From NCBI GenBank assembly GCA_964468045.1, contig CAYXTO010000005.1, forward strand, positions 124,001 to 188,000: a stretch of 64,000 nucleotides of DNA. Direction: 5' to 3'. Source of the stretch: JAWKXU01 sp964468045. GTDB lineage: Bacteria; Pseudomonadota; Alphaproteobacteria; Sphingomonadales; Sphingomonadaceae. The notes under the pieces were generated by a model, which was given only the letters and a program-made list of their open reading frames with translations, did not search any database and was not told where the DNA came from. Every line of letters starts with the position of its first letter. Positions within the stretch are counted from its first letter, which is position 1. The position numbers and the translations under genes were made by a program. Positions 8,103 to 15,305 of this stretch are shown here, one piece after another.

Positions 8103-8735
8103 TCAGCCTGATCCATCCAGGAAGATCGTTGCAGTGGCCAGCCTGCTTACTTCGTCGCGGTCATGCGTGACGTAGAGAATGGGCAGCTTCATCTCGTCCC
8201 TGATCCGTTCGATCACCAACATGATCTCTTCGCGGCGCAGTCCATCGAGCGAGGCAAGCGGCTCGTCCATCAGCAGGAACCTGGCGCCGCTCAGCAAGGC
8301 GCGGCCGATTGCGACGCGCTGGGCTTCGCCGCCGGACAGCGTGCGCGGCCAGCGGTCCAGCAAGTGGGCGATGCCGAGGAAGCCCATTGCCTCATCCAGC
8401 GTCATCCAGCGTTCGGCGGGGGGGATCAGCCGATAGCCATAGAGGAGATTGGCGCGCACGCGCTGGTGGGGGAACAGCCGCGCGTCCTGGAACACGTAAC
8501 CCAGCCGGCGCTTTTCCGGCGGAATGTCGATCCTCGCCTCGCTGTCGAACAATACCTGTCCATCGACGGCGATGCGCCCGGCATCCGGCCTGAGCAGCCC
8601 GGCGATCATGTTGAGGATCGAGGTCTTGCCCGCCCCCGATGGGCCGAACAGCGCCGTCAGGCCCCGCTCCGCGACGAAATGCTGCTTGATCAGCGTGTCG
8701 CCCAGGCGGCGTTGGACATCGACTTCAAATCCCAT
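8103..8735 (-). CDS. modC: Molybdate ABC transporter ATP-binding protein, short form
   Basis: A 210-residue ABC ATPase with Walker A GPSGAGKT (about 31-38), Q-loop GYVFQDARLFPH, signature LSGGEAQR, Walker B FLLMDEP and H-loop VTHDRDE. It powers molybdate import with ModB and ModA. The FQDARLFPHxxVRxNL stretch is typical of ModC. It ends right after the ATPase core, whereas classical ModC proteins of ~350 residues carry a C-terminal Mop-like domain that binds molybdate for feedback control. That domain is absent here and I see no frameshifted remainder downstream. The gene overlaps modB by 11 bp. Confidence 0.9.
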   Translation of the reverse strand: MGFEVDVQRRLGDTLIKQHFVAERGLTALFGPSGAGKTSILNMIAGLLRPDAGRIAVDGQVLFDSEARIDIPPEKRRLGYVFQDARLFPHQRVRANLLYGYRLIPPAERWMTLDEAMGFLGIAHLLDRWPRTLSGGEAQRVAIGRALLSGARFLLMDEPLASLDGLRREEIMLVIERIRDEMKLPILYVTHDRDEVSRLATATIFLDGSG

Positions 8736-9423
8736 GGATGCCCTGCGTTCCGCTGCCGGCCTTGCGCGCCAGATATTCCGAAAGGATCAGCGCGCCCAGC
8801 GAAAGCGCGACCGAGATCAGGGCGAGGCGGGTGACGATGTCCTCGCCCCCCGGCGTCTGCAGGGCCGAATAGATCGCGATCGGCAAGGTGCGCGTTTCGC
8901 CCGGAATGTTGGAGACGAACGTGATCGTTGCTCCGAATTCCCCGATGGATCGGGCAAAGCCGAGGACCGCGCCGGCCAGGATGCCGGGCAGGCTCAGCGG
9001 CAGGGTGATCGTGGCGAAAACCCGCGCCGGAGACGCGCCCAGCGTTCGCGCGGCCCCTTCCAGCCGGCGGTCGACCGCCTCGATCGAAAGGCGGATGGCG
9101 CGCACCATGAGAGGCAGGGCCATCACCGCTGCGGCCAATGCCGCGCCGGTCCAGCGGAACATGAAGGTGATCCCGAGCCATTCCGCCATCCACCGGCCGG
9201 CCGGGCCGTTGTTGCCGAAGGCCAGCAGCAGCAGCCATCCGGTGACGACCGGCGGCAGGACCAGCGGCAGATAGACCAGCGCGTCCAGCAGGATGCGACC
9301 GGGAAAGCGCCCCCGGGCAAGCAGCCAGGCAAGCAGGAACGCGATCGGCATAGTGCACAGCACCGCCGTTGTGCTGACCTTGAGCGAGAGCGCGACGATA
9401 TCCCATTCCTCCGCGCTCAGCAT
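8725..9423 (-). CDS. modB: Molybdate ABC transporter permease
   Basis: A 232-residue inner-membrane permease with five to six hydrophobic segments and the cytoplasmic EAA loop LEGAARTLGASPARVFATI, which docks the ATPase. The GEFGATITFVSNIPGETRTL stretch is diagnostic of ModB-type permeases. It starts 12 bp after the modA stop and overlaps modC, so modA-modB-modC form one operon transcribed leftward. Length matches the family. Confidence 0.94.
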   Translation of the reverse strand: MLSAEEWDIVALSLKVSTTAVLCTMPIAFLLAWLLARGRFPGRILLDALVYLPLVLPPVVTGWLLLLAFGNNGPAGRWMAEWLGITFMFRWTGAALAAAVMALPLMVRAIRLSIEAVDRRLEGAARTLGASPARVFATITLPLSLPGILAGAVLGFARSIGEFGATITFVSNIPGETRTLPIAIYSALQTPGGEDIVTRLALISVALSLGALILSEYLARKAGSGTQGIHGI

Positions 9424-9435
9424 GGGATGGCCTTC

Positions 9436-10242
9436 CTATCTTGCCGCAAAGCCATGGCGGACGAATATCGCTTTCCCTGCAGGCGATACCAGAAAACGGC
9501 GGAAAGCCTCGGCTTCCGGGTTGGTGGAACTCTTCAGGCGGGCCACCGGATAGGTGATGGGCGGATGGCTGCTGGCCGGAAATTGCCCGACGATGCGGAC
9601 CTTGGCGGATGCCTTCGCATCGGTGGCGTAAACGATACCGAACGGCGCCTCAGCGCGCTCTACCAGCGCCAGAGCGGCACGGACATTCTCCGCGCGGGCG
9701 ATCTTGGGGGAGACGGTCTTCCACACCCCCAGCTTTTCGAGCGAGGCCTTGCCATACTTGCCGGCGGGGACGGAATCGGGGTCGGCCATGGCGAGCCGTC
9801 CCTCGCCCAATGCGCGGGCGAGGGGGAAGCGCGGGCCGATGGCAAGCCGCGCCTTGCTGCCTGCCGGCGCCACCAGCAGGAGGCGGTTGGCCAGGAAGGA
9901 CACGCGGGTTTTCGGCGCGATCAGCCCGGCCTTATCGACATGGTCCATCCATGGCTCGTCAGCCGAGATGAAGAGATCCGCCGGTGCGCCCGAAGCGATC
10001 TGCCGGGCGAGGGCGGAGGATGCGGCAAAGGAGATCACCGGCCGGGGATGGCCGCGCCTGGCCCAGGCATCGGCGGCTTGCCCAAGGGATTCCTGGAGGC
10101 TGGCGGCGGCCAGGACCAGCGGTCCCTTCCCCTTGCTCTGGGCCCAGGCCGGCGCGGCCAGCAGGACGAGGCAGAGCGCGGCGAGAACCAGGATGACGGC
10201 ACAATGCCTCAGGGCGGCGGACAGGCGAATCTCGGCAAGCAT
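9436..10242 (-). CDS. modA: Molybdate ABC transporter substrate-binding protein
   Basis: A 268-residue periplasmic binding protein with a Sec signal peptide (hydrophobic core VILVLAALCLVLLAAPAWAQ). The mature part contains LVLAAASLQESL, ISFAASSALARQI and GAPADLFISADEPWMD, the conserved ModA segments whose Ser/Ala backbone contacts hold the oxyanion. The later GIVYATDA is also standard. It is the first gene of the modABC operon, 68 bp downstream of the epimerase stop on the same strand. No Mo-box-like element is obvious upstream. No clear Shine-Dalgarno precedes the chosen ATG, so the start could lie a few codons in. Confidence 0.94.
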   Translation of the reverse strand: MLAEIRLSAALRHCAVILVLAALCLVLLAAPAWAQSKGKGPLVLAAASLQESLGQAADAWARRGHPRPVISFAASSALARQIASGAPADLFISADEPWMDHVDKAGLIAPKTRVSFLANRLLLVAPAGSKARLAIGPRFPLARALGEGRLAMADPDSVPAGKYGKASLEKLGVWKTVSPKIARAENVRAALALVERAEAPFGIVYATDAKASAKVRIVGQFPASSHPPITYPVARLKSSTNPEAEAFRRFLVSPAGKAIFVRHGFAAR

Positions 10243-10310
10243 CTATCTGCGGAGGGATATAGCTGCGGCGCGGCCTGCGCCAGCCTTCAGCGTCAGCGTC
10301 GGCCGGATGT

Positions 10311-11309
10311 TCAGACGCCGTGGTATTGGCGGAACCATTCCACGAAGCGCGGTACGCCATCTTCGATGTTGGTGGCCGGTTCATAGCCGAGCTCGCCCCG
10401 GATCGCCTCGATATCGGCGTAGGTGCGCTGCACGTCACCCGGCTGCATCGGCAGCAGCTCCAGCTGCGCCTTGCGGCCGCACGCCTCTTCCAGCAAGCCG
10501 ACCACCTTCATCAGATGCTCGGAGCGGTTGTTGCCGATATTGTAGAGGCGGTGCGGCTTGGTGCTGCCCCCGGCCTTTTCCGCGCCGTCATCGGGCGGCG
10601 GATTGTCGAGGCAGGCGATCACCCCTGAGATGATGTCGTCGATGAAGGTGAAGTCGCGATACATGTCGCCGTGGTTGAACAGCGGGATGGGCTCTCCAGC
10701 GAGGATCTTCCCGGTGAAGATCCACATCATCATGTCCGGGCGACCCCACGGCCCGTACACCGTGAAGAAGCGCAGGCCCGTCAGCGGCAGGCGATAGAGA
10801 TGGGCATAGGTCTCGCTCATCAGTTCGTCGGCCTTCTTGGTCGCGGCATAGAGCGAGAGCGGATGGTCGACGCGATCGTCCACCGCAAAGGGCAGCTTGC
10901 GGTTGCCGCCATAGACCGAGCTGGAGCTGGCATAGACCATGTGCCCGATCTGCCGGTGGCGCGCCAGCTCGAGCATGTTGAGATGGCCGACGAGGTTCGA
11001 CTGCACATAGCTGTGCGGATTCTCGATCGAATAGCGTACCCCCGCCTGCGCCCCGAGATGGACGATGCGGTCGAATTCCAGCCCGGCCAGGGCCGTTTCC
11101 AGCCCCTGCGGATCGGCGAAGTCCTGCTGGATGAAGGAGAACCGGTTGCCCCCCGCTTCGGCAAGCCGGGCGCGGCGCGCCTGCTTGAGCGAGACCTGGT
11201 AGTAATCGTTCAGATTGTCGATGCCGATCACCTGATCGCCGCGCGCCAGCAATTGCCTGGCAAGAGCGGCTCCGATGAAGCCTGCCGCCCCGGTAATCAG
11301 AATGCGCAT
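10311..11309 (-). CDS. NAD-dependent epimerase/dehydratase, UDP-glucuronate 4-epimerase-like
   Basis: A 332-residue extended short-chain dehydrogenase. The Rossmann nucleotide loop GAAGFIGAALARQ sits at residues 7-19, the NAD site includes IGIDNLNDYY, and the catalytic triad lies at ASSSSVYG and YAATKKADE (Tyr-x3-Lys). The segments DNLNDYYQVSLKQARRARL and MPMQPGDVQRTYAD are characteristic of UDP-glucuronate epimerases that supply UDP-galacturonate for surface polysaccharide. The cofactor stays bound during 4-keto epimerisation. Cytosolic. Length is normal. The neighbouring genes give no pathway clue. Confidence 0.88.
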   Translation of the reverse strand: MRILITGAAGFIGAALARQLLARGDQVIGIDNLNDYYQVSLKQARRARLAEAGGNRFSFIQQDFADPQGLETALAGLEFDRIVHLGAQAGVRYSIENPHSYVQSNLVGHLNMLELARHRQIGHMVYASSSSVYGGNRKLPFAVDDRVDHPLSLYAATKKADELMSETYAHLYRLPLTGLRFFTVYGPWGRPDMMMWIFTGKILAGEPIPLFNHGDMYRDFTFIDDIISGVIACLDNPPPDDGAEKAGGSTKPHRLYNIGNNRSEHLMKVVGLLEEACGRKAQLELLPMQPGDVQRTYADIEAIRGELGYEPATNIEDGVPRFVEWFRQYHGV

Positions 11310-11490
11310 CCGGCTGTCCCCTCATGCGGCCCGCTCGACCCGGCCGGTCCCCCGGCTAGCCTCAATACGAACCGGCGACAATGACGATTGTCCGGAGCGA
11401 TCATCCGGGCTGGTCGGCATTCCGGCGGGAATGCGATGAATGGCGGCGGCCAGTGGTTCTCAAGCTCGGGATAACGATCTATGCACGGGC

Positions 11491-12288
11491 ATGCCTGACA
11501 GCAATGCCGAACGTGTCGCCTCGCAATGGAATGAAAATGCCAGGCCATGGTCGGTCTTCGTGCGCGGGGGCCACGATCTTTATCGCGACCTTTTCACTTT
11601 CCCGGCCTTGCAGGCGATCCTTCCGCCGCTGGCGGGCAGGGAACTGGTCGATTTCGGTTGCGGGGAGGGGAGCAACACCCGGCGCTTCGCCCGCATGGGC
11701 GCGAAGATGACGGGCATCGACCTGTCGCCGGAGATGATCCGGATCGCGAGCGACGCGGAACGGGCGGAACCGCTCGGCGTCGATTATCGCGTCGCATCCT
11801 ATTGCGAGGATACCGGCTTGCCGGCCGCCAGCTTCGACGGCGTGGTCTCCACCATGGCGCTGATGGACGGACCGGGCATCGAGGAGGCCATGCGCGAAGC
11901 CTACCGGCTGGTTCGCCCCGGCGGCTTCCTGGCCTTCAGCGTGCTGCACCCCTGCTTCTTCACGCGCGGCATGAAGCTGCTGAAAGGTCGTGAGGGCCCG
12001 GTCAGGGCCTTGCGCGTGGCCGGCTATTTCGACGACACGCCCTATCGCGAGCCGCTGGCGGGCCTGCGCTGGCGGCAAGACGGCGGCGAGGAAACGGAAA
12101 TGCTCGTCCTGCGCTATCCCCGCACAATCAGCGCCTATTGCAATGCCGTGGCGCAAGCGGGTTTCCGGATCGTGCGGATGGACGAGCCGCGCCCGTCGCC
12201 CGAAGCCTGCGCCAGGGTTCCGGGCATGGCAATCTGGCGCGAGATCGGCGCTTTCCTGCTGGTGCTGTATGCGGAGCGGCCGGCCTGA
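11491..12288 (+). CDS. Class I SAM-dependent methyltransferase
   Basis: A 265-residue protein if started at MPDSNAER (11491); an in-frame ATG 17 codons earlier adds a poorly supported extension. It carries motif I ELVDFGCGEGSNTRRFA, motif II MTGIDLSPEMI, and the post-motif region FDGVVSTMALMDGP and YRLVRPGGFLAFSVLHPC. This is the Methyltransf_11-type layout used for small-molecule or lipid methylation. The substrate is unknown. It is transcribed away from the epimerase and lies just upstream of the tRNA. No membrane segment. Confidence 0.85.
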   Translation: MPDSNAERVASQWNENARPWSVFVRGGHDLYRDLFTFPALQAILPPLAGRELVDFGCGEGSNTRRFARMGAKMTGIDLSPEMIRIASDAERAEPLGVDYRVASYCEDTGLPAASFDGVVSTMALMDGPGIEEAMREAYRLVRPGGFLAFSVLHPCFFTRGMKLLKGREGPVRALRVAGYFDDTPYREPLAGLRWRQDGGEETEMLVLRYPRTISAYCNAVAQAGFRIVRMDEPRPSPEACARVPGMAIWREIGAFLLVLYAERPA

Positions 12289-12381
12289 CCGCGCGGTGCT
12301 GCGGCCGGCAGCGGCAAACCCGCTTTCCTGTCCAAAAGCGATTGCGGCGCGCGCCGAAGGTGACTAGAGAGCCGCCCGAGT

Positions 12382-12457
12382 GCCGCTTTAGCTCAGTTGG
12401 TAGAGCACATCATTCGTAATGATGGGGTCACGTGTTCGAGTCACGTAAGCGGCACCA
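12382..12457 (+). tRNA. tRNA-Thr (anticodon CGT)
   Basis: A complete 76-nt cloverleaf. Acceptor GCCGCTT pairs with AAGCGGC. The D-arm is GCTCAGTTGGTAGAGC, the anticodon stem is CATCA/TGATG with loop TTCGTAA (anticodon CGT, reading ACG), and the T-arm is ACGTG TTCGAGT CACGT. Discriminator A and CCA are encoded. It sits between a methyltransferase gene and a DUF2171 gene. Confidence 0.97.
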
Positions 12458-12605
12458 TAGCTTTCTTCACGATTTGACAGCCCAACGTTGAACGGCTTGG
12501 GGCCGGGCGGACAGATCGGGCTGAAGTGAGCCTCATCCTGTCGCATCGGCGGAAACGGATATGGGCCGCCACGTTCTCCCAGCATCGAAGCAGAGGAGAA
12601 GTGTC

Positions 12606-12869
12606 ATGTCCGATCTCAGTCAGATCCGGGAGCACATGGAAATCATCGGCGCCGACGGCGCACATCTCGGCACCGTCGACAGGGTCGAGGACGGCCGCAT
12701 CAAGATGACGCGTGCGGACAGCGGATCGCACGACGACCATCACCATTATCTGAGCGGCGATCTGGTCGCCGGCGTGGAGGGCAATCAGGTACGGCTCTCC
12801 GCGAATGCCGACGTGGCCGCCCTGTTCGAGGTGGAGGAAGGCGGCGAGCCAATAGCAGACCGGCGCTGA
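12606..12869 (+). CDS. DUF2171 domain protein
   Basis: An 87-residue protein beginning MSDLSQIREHMEIIGADGAH. This is the DUF2171 pattern (I-x-x-H-M-x-V-x-x-x-D-G-x-x-x-G-x-V-D), a small beta-rich PRC-barrel-like module. It also has D-x-D-H-H-H-H-Y-style clusters (HDDHHHYLSGDLV), typical of the group and possibly metal-binding. Start 12606 has AGAGGAGA upstream. Frequently near stress genes in sphingomonads; molecular function is not known. Confidence 0.85.
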   Translation: MSDLSQIREHMEIIGADGAHLGTVDRVEDGRIKMTRADSGSHDDHHHYLSGDLVAGVEGNQVRLSANADVAALFEVEEGGEPIADRR

Positions 12870-13341
12870 TCGGCTTTTTGAGGGCTGACAGGATACGCGC
12901 GGCTCCATCCCCATCCTGGGCAAGCGTTGAGCGCCCATTTTACCGTTGAAGTCGCGCACATTCCGACTCGCCAAGTAGGTATTACAACGCCGCGTGTCCG
13001 GACCGCTCATCGCCCAATAAGACCCGAGGCGTGGTGAGCCGTGCTCATTCAGCGACGACAGAAGGAAGATAAGGATATAAATCAAAGACGAGTGGAGTTT
13101 GCGGGGATATAATCTTTCGCTGTGGATTTCTCCTATCTTTGGACCTGTCAGCTCATGCAGTGCCATCATCCTCTCCAATTCCGTCTTTCTGAATCCGCTG
13201 GAGAGCGATCCTTTCATTCGGATTTTGTAGCCGACAGCCCAGACAATAGTGGAATTCCTAGCTGTACGACCTGACAATCGCTTCAACGGGATCATGTCGT
13301 TCGGCGGGGGGAACATAAAATGATCAATCAGGAGAAGGTTT
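12870..13341. other. Gene-free stretch
   Basis: I see no supported gene here. A long open frame on the minus strand runs right through this stretch and also through the tRNA gene, which argues against it being coding. The sequence is less GC-biased than its flanks, and the last ~60 bases before 13342 carry the ribosome site of the next small gene. No repeats or hairpins stand out. Confidence 0.5.
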
Positions 13342-13527
13342 ATGTCAGAAATGTCGCAGGTGCAGATTCCCAGCAATTTCCTCGGAACGGAAGTTCCCGA
13401 TGATCTTCGCAAATCTCTCGATTTGCATGCACGCTTTCTGGATGAAAGCGATGCCAAGAGCCTCATCGCCGCCGCCCTCGCATCGTGGATGATATCGACG
13501 ATGGGGCAGCAGCATTCACTACGCTGA
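13342..13527 (+). CDS. Small hypothetical protein (61 aa)
   Basis: A 61-residue protein starting MSEMSQVQIPSNFLG with an excellent AGGAGAAGG ribosome site seven bases upstream. It reads as a soluble peptide with a hydrophobic helix near the C-terminus (SLIAAALASWMIS). No domain is recognised. It stands alone, flanked by ~470 bp and ~315 bp of non-coding DNA, which is unusual for this dense genome. Support comes from the ribosome site and the protein-like composition only. Confidence 0.5.
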   Translation: MSEMSQVQIPSNFLGTEVPDDLRKSLDLHARFLDESDAKSLIAAALASWMISTMGQQHSLR

Positions 13528-13843
13528 ATAGAAGCTGAGAAGCTGAAATCAGCCCCGCGATTTCTTGGGAAAAGCAGGGGGTCATCAATATGGTTATCAG
13601 CGCCTTTTCGATTTGCGAAACCGCCTGGCTGGCAGGATCCTCGCCGATCCCGCTGGCCGGGTGGCGCGCGGCATGAAGCGGGCCGGCGCCGGATTACGGT
13701 CTCTTCCGGGATTTCACCCTCCGGATCTGCCGTCGCCGCCAATGTGCAAACTCGCGCGGCCTGCGGATGCGGCCAATGACTGAAAGCGGTTGGGCAAACC
13801 GCTGCGAGACCTTATGGTCGGGTCATTGCAGAGGAGACAGACG
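13528..13843. other. Mostly gene-free stretch
   Basis: No supported gene. A 28-codon frame at 13590-13676 (+) has a G-rich sequence upstream and a hydrophobic start, but is too short to call. The end of the stretch holds GAGGAGACAG, the ribosome site for the gene at 13844. Confidence 0.4.
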
Positions 13844-14149
13844 ATGCACATGATTCCCCTCACGCTTGCCCTTGTCCTTGCCGCCGCAGCGCCGGAAGTG
13901 CAGCAGGCCGAGGCAACCCCGGAAGAAGAACGTGCAGCGCTGAATCGCGAACAGGCGGAGCTTGCGCGCAAGCAACTGGAGCAGAATACCGCCAATCAGG
14001 AGGCGGTGAGGGCTCACGAGGAAGCCGTGAAGGCCTATGAAGCGGAAAAAGCCCGGGTCGAGCGCGAGCATCAGGCAGCGATCGCCAAATGGCAGGCGGA
14101 TGTCGCCGCCTGCCAGGCCGGGGACCGCAACCGCTGCATTCCGAAATAA
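13844..14149 (+). CDS. Small secreted coiled-coil protein
   Basis: A 101-residue protein. MIPLTLALVLAAAAPEVQQA is a plausible Sec signal peptide. The rest is a continuous charged helix rich in Glu, Ala, Gln and Arg with heptad-like spacing (RAALNREQAELARKQLEQN). The tail CQAGDRNRCIPK carries two Cys that may form a disulfide. Start 13844 is preceded by GAGGAGACAG. Likely periplasmic; no function is assigned. Similar short coiled-coil proteins occur in sphingomonads, but I cannot name a family. Confidence 0.65.
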   Translation: MHMIPLTLALVLAAAAPEVQQAEATPEEERAALNREQAELARKQLEQNTANQEAVRAHEEAVKAYEAEKARVEREHQAAIAKWQADVAACQAGDRNRCIPK

Positions 14150-14177
14150 ACCGGGAAACGGGCGGCTTCTCCTGAGA

Positions 14178-14411
14178 CTATTGAATCCGCAGTCCCTCCA
14201 GGCCCTTTTCGGTCAAGCACCGCTGCCAGCTTTGAAACTCGGAGCGGCTCAGCATGTACCGCTTGCGGGCATCTTCAAAACTGAGCAGCCCTATCTGCAC
14301 GGCCCTGACGACCTGGGCCTTGCGAGAAGGCGTCCAGTGGACCCTGTGAGATCGCGGAAGCACGCCCAGCGGTTCGGAAAAATTGCTGCTCTTGAAATCA
14401 GTCTGCTGCAT
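14178..14411 (-). CDS. DUF1153 (SciP/CtrA-inhibitor-like) HTH protein
   Basis: The ATG at 14411 (MQQTDFKSS) is chosen for the upstream GGAG and because SciP proteins start ~17 residues before this domain; earlier in-frame ATGs exist. The 77-residue product contains KAQVVRAVQIGLLSFEDA, then RYMLSRSEFQSWQR and KGLEGLRIQ. These are the DUF1153 hallmarks: a helix, R-Y-x-L-S, x-E-F-x-x-W-Q. In Caulobacter SciP binds the master regulator CtrA or its promoters and restrains them. The usual LPPPDTxRW lead is replaced by LPRSHRVHW, so this is probably a diverged paralogue rather than the cell-cycle SciP itself. Confidence 0.75.
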   Translation of the reverse strand: MQQTDFKSSNFSEPLGVLPRSHRVHWTPSRKAQVVRAVQIGLLSFEDARKRYMLSRSEFQSWQRCLTEKGLEGLRIQ

Positions 14412-14621
14412 TTTGGGGCTCCATTCATGCCCCCCCTGTCGTCTGCGATCCTTGGCTCCAATACCTAACGTTTGCTCAACAGACATGGTTAACGCGGCGA
14501 CAGGTTGCACCCTTGCTGCCAAGGGAAGGACGACGGCCAGCAAGCCCGGGCACGCCTGTTCCGAGTTGGCGCGAGCCGGCGCGCGAGATGGGGAGAATGA
14601 GCTGGGCTGCGGTCTTATCGG

Positions 14622-15125
14622 TCAGCCGCCATAGAAGACCTTCTCGCCCAGATCCTTCATTGCCAGAACGGCATCGTCGGGCCGGCCTTCCGGATAGCTA
14701 TGGATATGTACGGCCGTAACTTCGGCGACAACGGTATGATGGTCTCCGATCTCGACCACATCCACCACCCGGCATTCGACTGCGGCCGGGGCGCTCTTCA
14801 GGATCGGAGCACCATTGTTCGCCCAGCCGATTTTCTCGCCCGAAAGCTTACCGTCTTCCACCACCGCGGGCTTGAAGAAGGCGAAAGCGGTGCCCTGCTG
14901 GTTCTTGCCGAGGATGTTCAGGACGAAATGCCCGCTCGCCTTGGCAGCGGCATAGACGCCGGAATCGGCCTTCACCCCCAAGGCCAGCAAGGGTGGCGAG
15001 AAGCTGGTCTGGGTGACCCAGTTCACGGTGGCGCCGGCGATCGCATTGTCTTCGCCCAGCGCGGTCATGACATAAATCCCGTAAGGGATCATGCGTAGCG
15101 CTGTCTTGCGGTCCTGTTCATCCAT
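14622..15125 (-). CDS. Flavin reductase-like domain protein
   Basis: A 167-residue protein from MDEQDRKTALRMIPYG. It has GATVNWVTQTSFSPPLLALG, SGHFVLNILGKNQ and a C-terminal metal-free FMN-binding barrel with ECRVVDVVEIGDHHTVVAEV, the conserved H-H-T motif of DIM6/NTAB-type flavin reductases. These reduce FMN/FAD with NAD(P)H for two-component monooxygenases, or simply bind flavin. AAGGA lies 7-11 bases upstream of the ATG. The gene is isolated, so the oxygenase partner is not evident here; the LLM protein at 51653-52846 is a possible user but is far away. Confidence 0.85.
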   Translation of the reverse strand: MDEQDRKTALRMIPYGIYVMTALGEDNAIAGATVNWVTQTSFSPPLLALGVKADSGVYAAAKASGHFVLNILGKNQQGTAFAFFKPAVVEDGKLSGEKIGWANNGAPILKSAPAAVECRVVDVVEIGDHHTVVAEVTAVHIHSYPEGRPDDAVLAMKDLGEKVFYGG

Positions 15126-15305
15126 GGCAGTCCTTACTCCAGATATGGGGCCCACGCTGCCAGATCAGCGAGAGCCCCCATTTCCGCCAAACATTCTATC
15201 GGCTCGCCGGCCTTCGTAATATGACGAAAATCAACGGCCACGGCGTCCATCCGGTTTACGTTCGGGATTTGCTGCCGCGCGAGCGCAAGCTTTCAGGCTT
15301 GCCGA

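Noticed and set aside
8524..10386. A 620-codon plus-strand frame over modABC
   Set aside because: Low-complexity Gln/Arg/Gly-rich translation, antisense to recognised ModA, ModB and ModC.
12441..13742. A 433-codon open frame on the minus strand
   Set aside because: It runs through the 3' part of the tRNA-Thr gene, and covers the well-supported DUF2171 and small genes on the other strand. Its translation has no family pattern.
15285..15302. A 6-bp hairpin (GCAAGC/GCTTGC) after the dikinase
   Set aside because: The stem is short and no T-run follows, so termination is not supported.
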